From Tretioscincus oriximinensis (lineage: Eukaryota > Chordata > Lepidosauria > Squamata > Gymnophthalmidae), in assembly GCA_022410635.1 (NCBI GenBank), contig JAJVDF010000215.1:224752-288751 (forward strand): DNA of 64,000 nucleotides, read 5' to 3'. Shown one piece after another: positions 21,770 through 33,545 of the stretch. Position 1 is the stretch's first letter, and every line of letters begins with the position of its first letter. The notes beneath the pieces are model-generated. The model searched no databases and was not told the origin of the DNA. It saw only the letters and a program-made list of their open reading frames with translations. The position numbers and the translations under genes were made by a program.

Positions 21770-21935
21770 GTATTTATTTATTTGTTTATTCTCACCTGTA
21801 TTCTGGGACAGATTACAAGAAAAACAATATTAAACCTGAACTGATTAAAACAATTGCAGTGCTATATTTTGGAATTGGGAAGGGTTATTTCTTCAGCCAG
21901 AAGCCAAAATAAAGTGATCTCTCACAGCTGATAAT
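21770..21935 (-). mobile_element. L2-like LINE 3' end, antisense
   Basis: TATTTATTTATTTG, then CACCTGTATTCTGGGACAG and TTCTTCAGCCAGAAGCC, the reverse of the L2-like 3' end, more diverged than the others. Confidence 0.5.
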
Positions 21936-21979
21936 TCCACTGTGAATGGTATAAGAAATGAGATTCTGTTATAGCACCT

Positions 21980-22330
21980 TTGACTGTGGTTATCCAGGAT
22001 ATAAAACCTTTATTAAATGTATTTCTGTGGCAAAGCTGGTATAAAAATCTATGGGATTACATAATAAATGATTGCATAACAGAAAATAGTAAAGGAGACG
22101 AAGGGAATGTAGAAAATCTTATTAGAGAAATTTGGGCAAGCATGCTAGACAATAACAACACTAATTCCCTAGCAGGCAGGCAATTATGGGATGGATCTTA
22201 ACAAATAGGAAGAGGTAGGAAGTGAGAGGTAGGAAGGAAGTAGGAGGAAATGATAGAGGTAGAACATATGTTTTATTTGTAGTGTTTTGTTAGTTTATAT
22301 TGTTCTGTGTCTAGAATGTAAATTAAACAG
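21980..22330 (+). mobile_element. Possible L1 ORF2 C-terminus and 3' UTR fragment
   Basis: A frame at 21980-22201 contains WYKNLWDYIINDCITEN, which resembles the charged C-terminal end of L1 ORF2. It is followed by a purine-rich AGGAAGAGGTAGGAAG tract (22204-22260), like the polypurine part of L1 3' UTRs. Support is weak. Confidence 0.35.
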
Positions 22331-22500
22331 TATTTATTTATTTACGTTTCTATACTGTCCTGTACCCGAAGATCTCAGGGTGGGTAACAATAAAAACCAA
22401 TTTTACATATTAAAATCGGCCACATTTAAAAGTAGGGAAGGGACCTGCTTTCTCACCCAATGACCAGGCCAAGGAAGTGCACCTGCACGTGACCTTTCTG
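22331..22500 (-). mobile_element. L2-like LINE 3' end, antisense
   Basis: TATTTATTTATTTACGTTTC, GAAGATCTCAGGGTGGGTAA and AGTAGGGAAGGGACCTGC match the antisense copy at 56800. Confidence 0.55.
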
Positions 22501-23163
22501 AATGGCACAGAGATGAGAATAGATGCATCCATAAGACTTAAGATATGTTATTATTATTATTATTATTACTATAGAAACAAAAAATGATGCGTGGTAGATG
22601 TAATTTTGACTTTCGATTAGATAAACGAATTGTCTTCAGATTGTGCTATGATTATGCATGATTCATGTAATGCGAATAAAATTAAAAAGGAACCTTACTC
22701 CCAAATGCCATTCTCGTCTCTCTTTTTATCTTTCCAATGGTCTTACGAGGTTAAGGCAGTCACTTCTTTTTAGGATTAAAAAAAAGAGAAAGAAAAAACA
22801 CTTGAAAACTGTTTTCTCTTGCTGGGTGTGGCGTGCCTCAATATGCTTCCCCCGCCCCATTTAATAGCTGCTGCTTCTGTGTTTGTCATGTGATCTGATA
22901 TACTGGACTTCTGTAGAACTGTTCAGTAGTAAATGGCATTAAATACGCCCAGCTTTACAGTCCCCCTTCTTAGCAGTCTGTGTGGGTAGTTTAGCCCCAG
23001 TGTGTACTGGGAAGGTGACTAATTGCCTTTGATACATTTGATTGTGTTGGAAAAACAACAGTTGTGGGAAAATTCTTGGGTGCTGTTCCTTGCTTTCCTT
23101 GTTTTCTTTGGGGTGGAGGGGGGCTCCTTCCCTTTCTTAATACACTCCACCTGCATTGAATGG

Positions 23164-23375
23164 GACATAAAGGCCATAAAGAACATAAGAGCCATCCTGA
23201 ATTTGGCCAGAGCCCATCTAGTCCCGCATTCTGTCCCACACAGAGGCCCACCAGATGCACCTGGGCAGTCGTAATAAAAGAAGGCAAATATGCACCTTTC
23301 TATGACTCCCAGCAAATGGTATTTCAGAAGCCCTGCCTGTTGCTCTATCCTAGAGGCAGCATATAAACAGATACT
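23164..23375 (-). mobile_element. CR1-like LINE 3' end (TTATGTTC-tail type), antisense
   Basis: Contains GAACATAAGAGCCATCCTGA, CAGAGCCCATCTAGTCC, CACAGAGGCCCACCAGATGC and GCAAATGGTATTTCAG. On the minus strand it would end in the octamer TTATGTTC, analogous to the CR1 tail octamer. Relatives lie at 25489, 32098, 45147 and 58856 and on the + strand at 63829. Confidence 0.65.
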
Positions 23376-24924
23376 AGGATGGATGTCTTGATGCTCTACC
23401 TCTGAGCATCTGTGATGAGCTGGGAGCCTTATTTCGATTCAGAGAAGATCCAACTGTATGTGAGATGGTTCCCTGATNTGGATTAGAATACAACGTTCTG
23501 CTGTGGATCAAGGAAGATAAACACAGAAACACCCACTGTATTTTGTGGGAAATGGTAGCAATACATTTATTTTATCTACCCTTGTAAGCCTGTTCAAACA
23601 AATGTGAATATTTTTATGTGTCCACAATTTTTTCTGGATATTGTAATCCAGGTATTTGTTGTGAAGTATGCATTTTTTGCTTTCTCTAAAAATCACACGT
23701 TGCTGCATAAGAAGCTATAGAAATGGTTTAAAGTAATGAATTCTGTGCAATATTTCTGCTTGTATAAAATCCACTTTACTCGCTAAATTCCCGGAACAGA
23801 CTTTGTTGGTCATGCCATAAACTGCACATTGTCACCTGGAAATAATAGTCTTAGACTATTCTGGTAGTATCCTTCAAAAAAACCCAAACCTGTTTGGAAG
23901 ATAGTAGTTGTGTCACAATTTTAATGTTTCTGAATATCTGTTATTGAATCCCATTGAAACTGAGGTATTTTGGATACAAACATAGTCATCCTGGTGCAGA
24001 TTACGTATTTACTAGTAAAAAGCCCACAAAAGCGCAGTCATGGGTGCTGCCTTCACTTGCCACTTGTGGGAATGGCCTGGCTTCAAATTGTCATACGAGA
24101 TCTTGGCCCACAGCAGCTTGGGGTGAGGTTTGTTGGCATTCTGGGGCAGGTGTTGCCGTCATCTGTTGGCTCATAGCAGGCAGCAGCGGTTGCAAGGGGC
24201 CACGGTGGTTGTACACCAATCCAGGCTGCCTGTTGGTGTGGAGTGGGCTTTACTGTACCCTGTCCAGTCATCTCCATTTTCGATGATGGGCAGTTTTTTC
24301 ATGCACCCACATCATGTAGACTCACTGCGACTCAGATTATTAACATATGGAGATTCCATTTCTATGCTTTATCCCTGAAAGTCCCAGAATGGCTTGCAAC
24401 CTTGGAATAAAAACACAAAAATATATATTTACATGGCACACTTTTATGGCATGATTTATATAATCCACAAAATGCAGTTAGACGTCCCTGTCAAGAGATT
24501 CTTGCAAAGGAAGCATTTTCAGTAGCGTCTGTTGGCAAGCACGAACAGGACTTTATTTTCGTTTGTTGCTCAATTATTATTGAAGTTGTTCCCGTGGTTG
24601 TGTTAATACTTCACTGTGTGGGCATTAGATTCATTTTATTTATTTTGAAGTCAGTGTGATTTGCTTGGAGATTTCATAATGTGAAACAATTCAAAAGTTA
24701 TAAATAAACCAAAGTGCCTTCAAGCACAAAACTATACAAGATGTGGAGGAAAAGCTTTTGTATGCTAACAAAATACAGAATTATAGTTCAGAGCGATCCA
24801 ATGTGGTTGAATTTTGGAAAGCTCCTGTCAGTGGAAGGCAGTATAATAGTAAGGTTGCCTCCACACAGCAAGTGGCAGTTGCATGATCTGAAGAAAATCC
24901 CATAATTGCCTTTTGTTCCTTCCA

Positions 24925-25173
24925 AGCAGGTTAAGAATGGTCTTTCAGTCGAGAGATACGTTCTTGAAGCCCTGTGTCGGCTGTGAAGAGGGATGAGCAC
25001 CCTCTACTGGCCCTAGTTTCAGCCAACGCAGATATTTAAAAAAAATTAGGTGTTCAAAAGCAATAAAATGAGTACCACCACAAAATGTGGGGAAGAAAGA
25101 AGGTAGGCTTTGGCAAAAAATAGCTTGTAAGCCGCTTTGGGTGAGAAAAGCGGGATATAAAAACCGAGTTCTA
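24925..25173 (+). mobile_element. TTC-tailed tRNA-derived SINE, tail lost
   Basis: Diverged member with GAAGCCCTGTGTCGGCTGTG, AATGAGTACCACCACAAAATG, TTGGGTGAGAAAAGCGGG and ATATAAAAACCGAGTTCT. The A-box region is degraded and there is no TTC run. Confidence 0.65.
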
Positions 25174-25488
25174 AGCACAATAATGAAAATCTTACTGGTG
25201 TTTCCGTGCTATTTCCATGATGATTCTTGAATGTATCCATATTAGCTACCATAGAACAAACTGGGGCAATGCCCCAGAGCTCCCAGGGTCAGCCTCCCTT
25301 GAGGGCCCAGCTGTTTGTAAAATAAAATTTTTAATTTTCGTGCTCTTAGAGCCCCACTTATTTATATGCCCTGGGCCTCCCAAGTGTCTAGCTACAGCAC
25401 TGGAAGTGTCCATCCAATTTGTCTTCAACATCTGGGTATTTCAAAAGGAATAATTACAGAAGCATCAAGTAGACACAGGTAAGTGAAC

Positions 25489-25690
25489 ATAAGAGGTGCC
25501 TTGCTGAATCAGACCAGAGCCCATCTAGTCCAGCATTATGTGTTACACAGTTGCCCACCAATTGCACCTGGGTAGCCTGAAACAGAAGGAGACAAAACCC
25601 TCACTTGTTCTTGACACCTGCAAATGGTACTTCAGGAATACTGCCTGTGCTCCATTTTGGAAGCAGTATCAAGAAATCCATCCTATTGAT
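25489..25690 (-). mobile_element. CR1-like LINE 3' end (TTATGTTC-tail type), antisense
   Basis: Shows GAACATAAGAGGTGCCTTGC, CAGAGCCCATCTAGTCCAGC, GCCCACCAATTGCACC and AAATGGTACTTCAGG. Confidence 0.7.
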
Positions 25691-28376
25691 TTAAAACACT
25701 TTTAGTGTTTATATATCAGTGTTCACTGTTATGGGAAACCAAGCAGTGTTGCCAGCGGTATTATAGGATATCTCTTCGATATCTCAGGTCTATATTGTGA
25801 ATGTTAGCAATACATGTGGCATTCCTAATATAGTCCCAGGAGAATAGCAGGTTTTATCCTGTGTCTAGAGACATCCAAAGCCTGGGATGAGGGAGCATTG
25901 TTTAAAACTGACTGCTCTGGAGGGAGGAGAGGGCCAGTGGCTAGCTTGCTCTGAATTTGGCAAATAATTGGGCTTTACCAATTTCATCTTTCCATGCTCT
26001 AGAATGCCCAGTTTGGGGCCATTTGTAGGTAAGAGTAAAGTAATCAGAAAAGGATTGTGTATCTTCAGTGTTATGTAAAAAAAAAAAGTAAATTCTAGCA
26101 AGTACAGCACAATGCTGGTATCAACTGTGGAAATTTCCATTTTGAAAACCCACTGAAGATGTGGAATAACTGCCCTGCTTTTTTCTGAAACCCTAAGTAA
26201 GAGACACAGTGAAGTGAATTTTGTTATGGCAGTTGTTCTCTGCCTCNGTTTCTAATTCCTAGTGGTTAAGATGCATGCAAGATAGCACAGTCTAGTCTCC
26301 TAGCCCTGAAGATGTGAGTAATGGATTAATTTCTGAGTAGAAGGGAGGTATTGCTTCAGACAGCGCATAGTTAGGTTTTGTAAAAATGTATTTTTATAAG
26401 ATAGAATCAAGTTCTCCAACTTGGGTGAAACGTTGGATAAGGCTTCCCAGCGCTCTTACTTCTTCTGCCAATCCAAATTCAATCCTTCCAGGTCTGAATA
26501 TAGAACGGTTTTGATATATGGCTGAATCCATGGGNCTTTCTCTCCTATGTCCACAGAAAAACAGAATGTGGTCTGAATCAGGAAGCTTCTGATCCACGTA
26601 AGGAAATAAAAGGGTTGTTGTTTTTTAGGGGGAATTANTCAATTCCAGTTATTCATAGGGATCCGAGGGCTAATAGGTTGGTTTCATGAATGAGGCAGAA
26701 CGGAAGCATGGAGATGGGGGAAGGAAAGAAATTCTGAGACTAAATGATAACAATTTTTATCATTGTTGCTAAAAGGAAGTGCTTCTAAATAAATTAAAAG
26801 ATATGACTCCAATAAGTTTTTAACTGGTTTCAACAGAGATCATCAGTAGTATATAGGCAACTTAGCGAGATCACATTAAATGATCAATCAAAAGTTGTAA
26901 GGCAGAAGAATGTAGCAAGAGAACAGAAGGCAATAAAGAGATTATATGCTTGAATACACTGTTCGCGTTCTGGATGGAAATAACTGTTTACAGCAAANCA
27001 GATGCTTCAACAAAGTAGATAAAGAGTTTGATCATGGCTATTGCAGTGTGGTTTGGATCTAGGTCTAATGGTGTCTACGATGCTATAAAAGCTTTTCCCA
27101 TGCCCAGCTTATGTCCTCACCTTTCAACATNGTAAACAACTAATTCTCTTACTATTTCAAAATTTTGGATCCCAAACATAAGCTCTCTGTTACGTTGTTC
27201 CTGTAGATCTTATAAATCCTCCCCAAAGCACCATTCTTGTTAGGTAAAACAAACAAGGAGATTTCATAAAATCTTCACTAGCCTTAGAGAACGGTGCTTG
27301 CAAAGACTTGAAGATGAGCATTTTGTCCTCTTGTGACCAGACTGCTGGAGCAGGGCCCTGGAAGTATGCACAGATAATTTAGCCAGATGGCTGAGAGTTT
27401 ATGGCAATGGATGAGGGAAAGAGGGGGAGTGTTCTTCCAAAATGACTTCAGCTAGGTGAAATTGCAAAACAGAAAAAAGTAATCTTTGGAGAAGCAAGAA
27501 TAACTTGGTAGGGTTTCAGACAGAAACAATGCGTTTCCTCACCTTCACAGGTCTCAGGCCAAGATTGGCTTGGTTTAANAACAAGGGAGATGTCATTTGG
27601 AGTTCTGGGTGATGGGAAAGGGTGGCTATCAACCAGCAGCTCACAGTCTCAGTAGGAGAAATGGGGTGTGGATGTATGATCTTCCAGTGGGTCATTTTCA
27701 GCAGAAAAAGTAAATTCCAGTGTACTGTTTCAGCAAAGTAGTGAGAGAGGAACTATCTCTAGCATGAAAAAACATACCTAAGGAAGTGAGTAAAATTTGG
27801 GGGTTTTATACCATTTAGGAACTGTGTTGGAAAAACAAGAGGGAAGAGGGCATAAGGGGATTGATTAAAGGNGGGGGAATACAAAATTGAAGGATATGAT
27901 TTTAGGGGCAAGCCAGTAAACATGTTTTCCTCAAATGCAAATTATGGCGACAGAATGATTCAGAGGGCTGGGTAACATTGTGAATGGCACAGATCAATAA
28001 AACGATAATATATGTTGAAAATTTGACCCCAAAGTGTGAGAACCGGCTTAGCCTTCACAGTTGCACTGAGAGTGGGTGTCTGAATTTCATCAAGATGCTA
28101 TCAAGGCTGCCCAGCTTATTTTGAATGCCAGTCAAAAGGCTTTTAACTGTACATGTCCTTGCATTTGTGCTAGGTGCCTGCGAGCAGTTTCTGTTTACTT
28201 TGGCTTTGTTTTTTTCTTTATTCCCANAGCCTGAGGGTGGGGCAAAAACCCAATTTCAAAATGGACACTTTTTACTATGTCCTTCCAGAATGGCTTTCCA
28301 GGTCTCCTTCGTAAACTTCTATAGCTTTAAGTAAGAATTGAACAAATTCACAGAAGCCAAGTGTATCAGTGTTGAT
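25691..28376. other. Non-coding stretch, nothing recognised
   Basis: About 2.7 kb without a recognised repeat boundary, exon or RNA gene, apart from scattered single Ns and A/T runs. The short frames here (for example 26394-26597 and 28125-28334) have no features of real genes. Confidence 0.4.
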
Positions 28377-28600
28377 TTATTATTTATTTATTTATACTTA
28401 TACTCTGCCCTAGACCCAAAGGTCTCAGGACAGCCAACAATAAAAGCAAAAATACAAAAATAACATATTAAAACAATATCTCAAGGTCGGAAAGAAAATA
28501 GCATTTCTTCAGCCAAAGGCCAGGTTAAAGAGATGTGTCTTCATTTTGCCCAAATGCAGTTGGTAGACCACTGTGAGACAGAGTGCCAAAATGGATGGGC
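28377..28600 (-). mobile_element. L2-like LINE 3' end, antisense
   Basis: TTTATTTATACTTATACTC, AGACCCAAAGGTCTCAGGAC, TTCTTCAGCCAAAGGCCAGG and AGATGTGTCTTCATTTTG give the reverse of the family's 3' end. Confidence 0.7.
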
Positions 28601-29192
28601 TGTGGTCCAATTTGGCATGACTTCTCTTACATCCTTATGATCTGCAGATACATATAGCCTGTCAATCCATAGTTATTCTTACTGCACATATCTTCCTATA
28701 TGTGTATACAGGAACATTAACATATGAGNTGCTGATTTATTAGGTCCATTGATATACTAGGAGGCCCTGATACCATTATGGAGGTGAGTAGACGATACAT
28801 ACGCCCATGTTCTGGTTTATAGGGAATCCATTAGTGTTGCATCATACTGCACCACCAAAACGGGTCCCAAGAGGTTCTGACAGGAATGTTTGTTCGTAGC
28901 CACTGGAGTTTATGGAAACTATCTCTGACGCTTCTGTGAGCTTTGGTGGTCAGTGCAGACTTCTGGATTAGAATAGTTACTACCATGTGGTCAACATAGT
29001 TCTAGAGCAGATATTTTACTGCTTTCTGTATGGAGATGTATGGTTTTCGATCTATTTTTTAGCAAACAAAAGTTCTGCTTATAATAGGCAAGAGCATAAG
29101 CAAACATTGCTACTTGTACATGTACATGAAAACACACTCTACTAAAAACACTCTGCAGTTAGTTAGGAACCCAGATATTTAATTACCAGCTA

Positions 29193-29284
29193 CAACAAAA
29201 GCTATGTGCGCTACCCTATGGTTGGCCGCCCTGAGACCTTCGGGTATAGGGTGGGATACAAGTACAAATAAATAAAATAAATAA
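29193..29284 (+). mobile_element. Sauria-type SINE, 3' part only
   Basis: GCTATGTGCGCTACCCTATG, GTTGGCCGCCCTGAGACC and TATAGGGTGGGATACAAG run into AAATAAATAAAATAAATA. The tRNA head is absent. Confidence 0.75.
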
Positions 29285-29289
29285 TATAT

Positions 29290-29490
29290 ATACTAAGCAC
29301 TCAAAAGCATACAAGATGACAAAAACCTCACCGAAACACTCAAAACTGTCCAAAACATTGAAATCAATAGCACACTCCACTTCTCATCCACCCCAAAGCA
29401 TATAAAAGCAACGAAAGCCCTCAAAACTAACTAAAACCTAGTAAAAACCCATCAGATTACCCAAAACACCAAGCACCAAGTATTTGGGCA
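29290..29490. repeat. A/C-rich, G-poor low-complexity stretch
   Basis: About 200 bases on the + strand are built of loosely repeated CACTCAAAA- and CCAAAACA-like units with very few G or T. It looks like a degenerate minisatellite or a strand-skewed repeat 3' region. Confidence 0.5.
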
Positions 29491-29520
29491 TGTGCAACAT
29501 CTGCAGCTGCATAGGGCAGC

Positions 29521-29570
29521 ACATGGATCTTTCTTTTGACCAAATGCTTATAGGACTGGGACAATAATTT
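29521..29570 (+). repeat. Short direct repeat, copy A
   Basis: Forty bases from ACATGGATCTTTCTTTTGAC to TAGGACTGGG recur identically at 30293-30332, with looser similarity for about 10 more. Confidence 0.9.
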
Positions 29571-29805
29571 ATTGCTTTTATCAATATAAAACCTTGGATT
29601 GCACACATGCAATGGTGGGCACAGCTGTCTTCAAGTGGGATTCAGAATTGTTTGGAATCAGATGCTGGAGTTTAGCTGAGGGAAGAAAGAACATAAAAGG
29701 TTCCATGCTGTAGAGTTTATGTCTTGTAAAAATGTGCTAGCAGAAAACATGTTCTAAGAGGTTTCATTGATCCATCTGACCATTTTGAATCTTGTCTCCT
29801 ATTAT

Positions 29806-30084
29806 TGGTAGACACGAATGGCGCAGTCGCTAAGAACCAATCTTTCAACGGAAAGATCTGGTTTCGAGGCCCTGTGTCAGACGTGGAGAGGAGGGAATTC
29901 CCTCCACTGATCTTCAGCTCTAGCCAACTTAGCTATTTGAATAAAAGTAGATTTGCAAACTTCCAAAGTAGATTCATGAGTACCAGCACTAATCTGCTGG
30001 GGAAGATAGAAAATCAACCCTTTAATGTTCCCTTCGGGTGAGAAAGGTAGGGTATAAAACCCCGATTCTTCTTCTTTTTCTTTC
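29806..30084 (+). mobile_element. TTC-tailed tRNA-derived SINE
   Basis: A box in GAATGGCGCAGTCGCTAAGA, B box in GGTTTCGAGGCCC, then CTAGCCAACTTAGCTATTTG, GGGTGAGAAAGGTAGGG and TATAAAACCCCGATTCTTC with a short CTT-rich tail. Confidence 0.85.
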
Positions 30085-30292
30085 AGTGTTAACTGCCGTT
30101 GTTGATATTGGTGTTAATCTGTTTGGGAACAAATTTGCACTCTCTATGATGAATAAAGTGTAAATAAAGCTAGACTGTCCTGCAAGCAATTATCAGGGAG
30201 GAAAATCCTTTTTCAGATCACAGTTTTTTGCCAAGAAATTGTGCTTGAAAAACAGAAGTTTTATTTGGTAGTTAGCAGAGTTCTTGAGCACC

Positions 30293-30342
30293 ACATGGAT
30301 CTTTCTTTTGACCAAATGCTTATAGGACTGGGGTAATAATTT
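30293..30342 (+). repeat. Short direct repeat, copy B
   Basis: Second copy of 29521-29570, 772 bases downstream in the same orientation. Confidence 0.9.
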
Positions 30343-30865
30343 TTCACTGCAACAATGCAGCATTTTTACATCTGGTAAGCTGCATATATATATATCAGTT
30401 GTCCTTTCTTCCCTTTTACTCAGAGGTCTAATCCTGATTTATGGCTACGTGGTGTCTCTGCTGCTTGATCTTTGTGNGTGGGGCAGAGGAAAAGAAAATA
30501 GCAATTTTTTCCGTGATGTAACAAGGGCTGTAATTCAGACCAAATTGGATTGCTTGTTCAGAGGCCTTCCAAAAAGAGAGATGAATAAAGGGTAAGGCAG
30601 CTGGTTCCTTAGAGCCCTTAAGTCAGGGTTTATGGACTACTATTTTCCAGTTTGGAGTAATTTGATTGTATGCAGAGATAAAGAAGAAGCATTAAGTCTA
30701 GGGGCTTTAATTGCTATACTGTATTTAGACATGGATCCATGCAATTGTAGTGTAAAAGGAAGTTGATTATACTACTGTATGCTACTTTGAGACCTAATAT
30801 TTCTGTTAGTTGCCTTATACTCATTGGATTTCCAAGACCATCGTACATAACTTGCAATCTACATT

Positions 30866-30940
30866 TCAGTTAGATAAATGAGTACCACCATTAACCTGTT
30901 GGGGAAGGTAGAATAGATGTAAGCCTTCAGGCAAAAATCA
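30866..30940 (+). mobile_element. TTC-tailed SINE, internal fragment
   Basis: AAATGAGTACCACCATTAAC and GGAAGGTAGAATAGATGTAA match the middle of the SINE family. Head and tail are missing. Confidence 0.5.
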
Positions 30941-31175
30941 GACATAATTGGCTATTTCACAGGAGAATGTGGAGAATGAACAAAAGCTACCATATGTACA
31001 CCGCCCTTTGGTAAAACATTATTATAATGTATATAAATTAACATTATTATTAGGCTTCATGGATGTGCTTGATTTTGTGGATTTGCTTTTCTAATCTGCT
31101 TCTTAAAGTTTGGAGAAAGAGGCAAGAATTTATAGAGCTTCAAAACTGAATTTGCACCCCATCCCATTGCCCTTT

Positions 31176-31290
31176 AAAAAACATAAGAACATGAGAAATT
31201 CTCCTCTGGATTGGACCTTTCATTTAGTCTATTAACCTGTTCCACACTGGCCAAACAGCTGCACAGAGAAACTCAGCAGCAGGATATGAG
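31176..31290 (-). mobile_element. CR1-like LINE end, antisense, diverged
   Basis: AAACATAAGAACATGAGAAA, then CTCTGGATTGGACC and TAGTCTATTAACCTG, a loose relative of the TTATGTTC-tail LINE ends. Confidence 0.4.
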
Positions 31291-31767
31291 CTCACAGCTT
31301 TCTTTCCTTGTGTTCTCCCAACAGATGGACTTCAGTGGTAGACCCCTTTCTACTGCCATCTAGGCTGAAAGCCATTGATAGCCTTGACTTGGTTATGTAT
31401 GAGCTCTTAAACTGTCTTCTGTTCTGTACTAAAAAAAACTGGATTTCCTCGTTGGTTTTCAGTTCAATTCAAAATTGTTTCCCCCCTAGTTTTCAGTCCA
31501 GTTCTTCAGGATTGAAAATGGTTTAAAATCATGTGTGTAAAAAAACAAACTTTCACTTTTTGAAACCATCGAAGCTGGTGCCCAAATCTTTGTTAAGAAA
31601 GTCAATTCTGTTGAGTACGGATGGCCTAGGTACAGTAGATTACAAAAGTGANCAAAAATGGGCAAATTGAGGCCAAAGGGCCATTTTCCCTCCTTAGTAT
31701 TGTGTTACAAGATCTCAGGTGTTATAGTTCTCACATTCTCACATACTGGTCACTGGAAGGTCAATAT

Positions 31768-32490
31768 GGCACCTCATGGCAAAGAACTCTCTGAAGATCT
31801 AAAACATGTATGGTGGCAACTAGATGAGGAGTACAAAGACTATTGTTCTTGCCTACAGTAAAGCATGGTGATGGGAGTGTCATGGATTGGGGCTGCATGA
31901 GTGCTGCTGGCTGTGGGGAGCTACAGTTCATTGGAGAAACCATGAATACCGCCATGTCCTGTGACATATTGAAGCAGATCATGATCCCCGCCCTTCAGAC
32001 AGAGGGCCACAGGGCAGTATCCAACATGATAACGATCCCAAATATGCCACCAGAATGACCACTGCCTTGCTGAAGAAGTTGAGCGCAAAGGTGAATAAAG
32101 GAACATAAGAGGAGCTCTGCTTAATCGGGCTGGAGCCCATCTAGTCCAGCATTCTGTCACTCACAGAGGTCCACCTGGGCAGGGCAAACAGAGAAAGGCA
32201 AAATCTTCATCTGTTCTTGATGCCCTGCAAATGGTATCTCATGAGTACTGTCTGTTGCTCCATCCCGGAGGCAACATCCAGACATCCAGAGGCAGTTTCA
32301 AAAGATCCGCCCTAGCTGCTATGTATACCCTTGGTGTTCATAAACATATTTAACCTGTCTTGAATCTATCATAATCAGAATCTATCTTGAATCAGGTGCT
32401 GGACTGGCCAAACATGTCTCCAGATCGAAANCCTATTGATCATCAGTGGGGCATCCTCAAATGGAAGGTGGAGGTGCACAAGGTTTCTTA
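31768..32490 (+). pseudogene. Tc1-type transposase, broken
   Basis: Only the start and the C-terminal half of the DDE transposase remain. The longest readable part is 31843-32058, after which the frame shifts. The second half resumes past the inserted LINE end at about 32397. The acidic-residue context that normally reads H-D-N-D-P-K is disrupted by the frame change. No active protein is possible. Confidence 0.75.
32095..32394 (-). mobile_element. CR1-like LINE 3' end inserted in the Tc1 relic
   Basis: GAACATAAGAGGAGCTCTGC, GCCCATCTAGTCCAGCATTC, GCAAATGGTATCTCATGAG and GGCAACATCCAGACATCC match the antisense TTATGTTC-tail family. It separates two halves of the transposase coding region, so it inserted after the Tc1 copy arrived. 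Confidence 0.8.
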
Positions 32491-33404
32491 ACATCCACTA
32501 ACTCCTTAATGTTGTCATGGAGGACCGGAAGGGGAATCCAGTGACAATCTCTGCAGCTCTAGTGAACTTCATGTCGAAGAGGCAGTGCTGGAAACTAATG
32601 ATGGGCACACAAAATATTGACACTTTGACCTCAATTTGCCCATTTTCACTTAGGATGGTTTAGACATTAATGGCTGCGAGTTGAGATGGTTTGAGGGTAC
32701 AGTTACACAAGCTACGCAATGACTGCTTTCCTTTGTATGCAACTGTCATATATATCTTCACTATTGTCCCATGCAAAGATACAATAAAATATTGAGGAAA
32801 ATGTGAAGGAGTTTCTGGGCCCTCAGCAACTACCAAGAAAAAAATTGCATGAGCTTTCATAGACAATTCTATTTCTTCAGCTGCAATGGAAATATATATG
32901 TAATATTGTAGTCTCTGTATTCTTTTTCATTGTTTCTCTGCCACGTCATGCCACGTAAAGTACTCTAGCTGGTGTTCTGTCTTGTCATTTATACAAATCT
33001 GCTCTCTTTGTCACTTGCTCTTGACCGTATTTGTTGCTTGGCCAGTTGCTGAGAGTGGACAAACACGAAGTTTTTAAACCTGCTCGGAAAGGTTGTGTAA
33101 ATACACTAGGTAAACACACAGTAATATCTAGCCAAACTGCAGTATGACGTGGCTAAACATTCCAGCACAGGTCTTTCTCTCTATGATGGTATCAGGACGA
33201 CAGTGTCACCCTCACTGACTTATATGTATCCTGCAGGTAACACCAGTGTGCATGTTTACTTTAGGTGTGTATNCAAGAGAGAGGGAACACAACCTGCGCT
33301 TTCTGTAGTTAACAGGATGCCAGTGTAAGACCTTGCACAATTTTGTCAGTTGTCTTCATGGGGCAAACTTGTGTTCCCACAGACCAGGGTAGAGTTTTGT
33401 GCCT

Positions 33405-33545
33405 TGAATGAATGTGACAAAGTGATTCTCCTTCCCCCCCACCCAGGCGCTTCAGGCATTAGAAGTTGTACTTAGTAAACTCCCTTCTATAGCCATTAAA
33501 GATGGAAATCGCTATCCCAGGTTTTAAGTGGGAACCTTAAACTAA
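33405..33545. repeat. Foldback family 2, remnant
   Basis: GTGACAAAGTGATTCTCC and TATAGCCATTAAAGATGG, then GCTATCCCAGGTTTTAAGTG, follow the order of the elements at 37468 and 43575. Confidence 0.45.

Larger units (their letters stand above)
31644..32655 (+). mobile_element. Tc1-type DNA transposon relic
   Basis: The inverted ends are CAAAAATGGGCAAATTGAGG (about 31653-31672) and CCTCAATTTGCCCATTTTCA (about 32629-32648). The interior has a transposase start region (MAPHGKELSEDLK, 31768-31806) and a C-terminal part in several frames: WGCMSAAGCGELQFIGETMN (31888-31947), CDILKQIMIPALQ, TALLKKL and DWPNMSPDRNPIDHQWGILK (32404-32463). These match Tc1-family DDE transposase blocks. The N-terminal DNA-binding half is deleted, frames are shifted and a LINE end interrupts it, so it is inactive. 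Confidence 0.85.

Noticed and set aside
24012..24380. Possible antisense Helitron end (CTAG at 24012-24015 followed by AAAAAGCCCAC)
   Set aside because: The hairpin is poor and no 5' TC end was found; four-base agreement is not enough.
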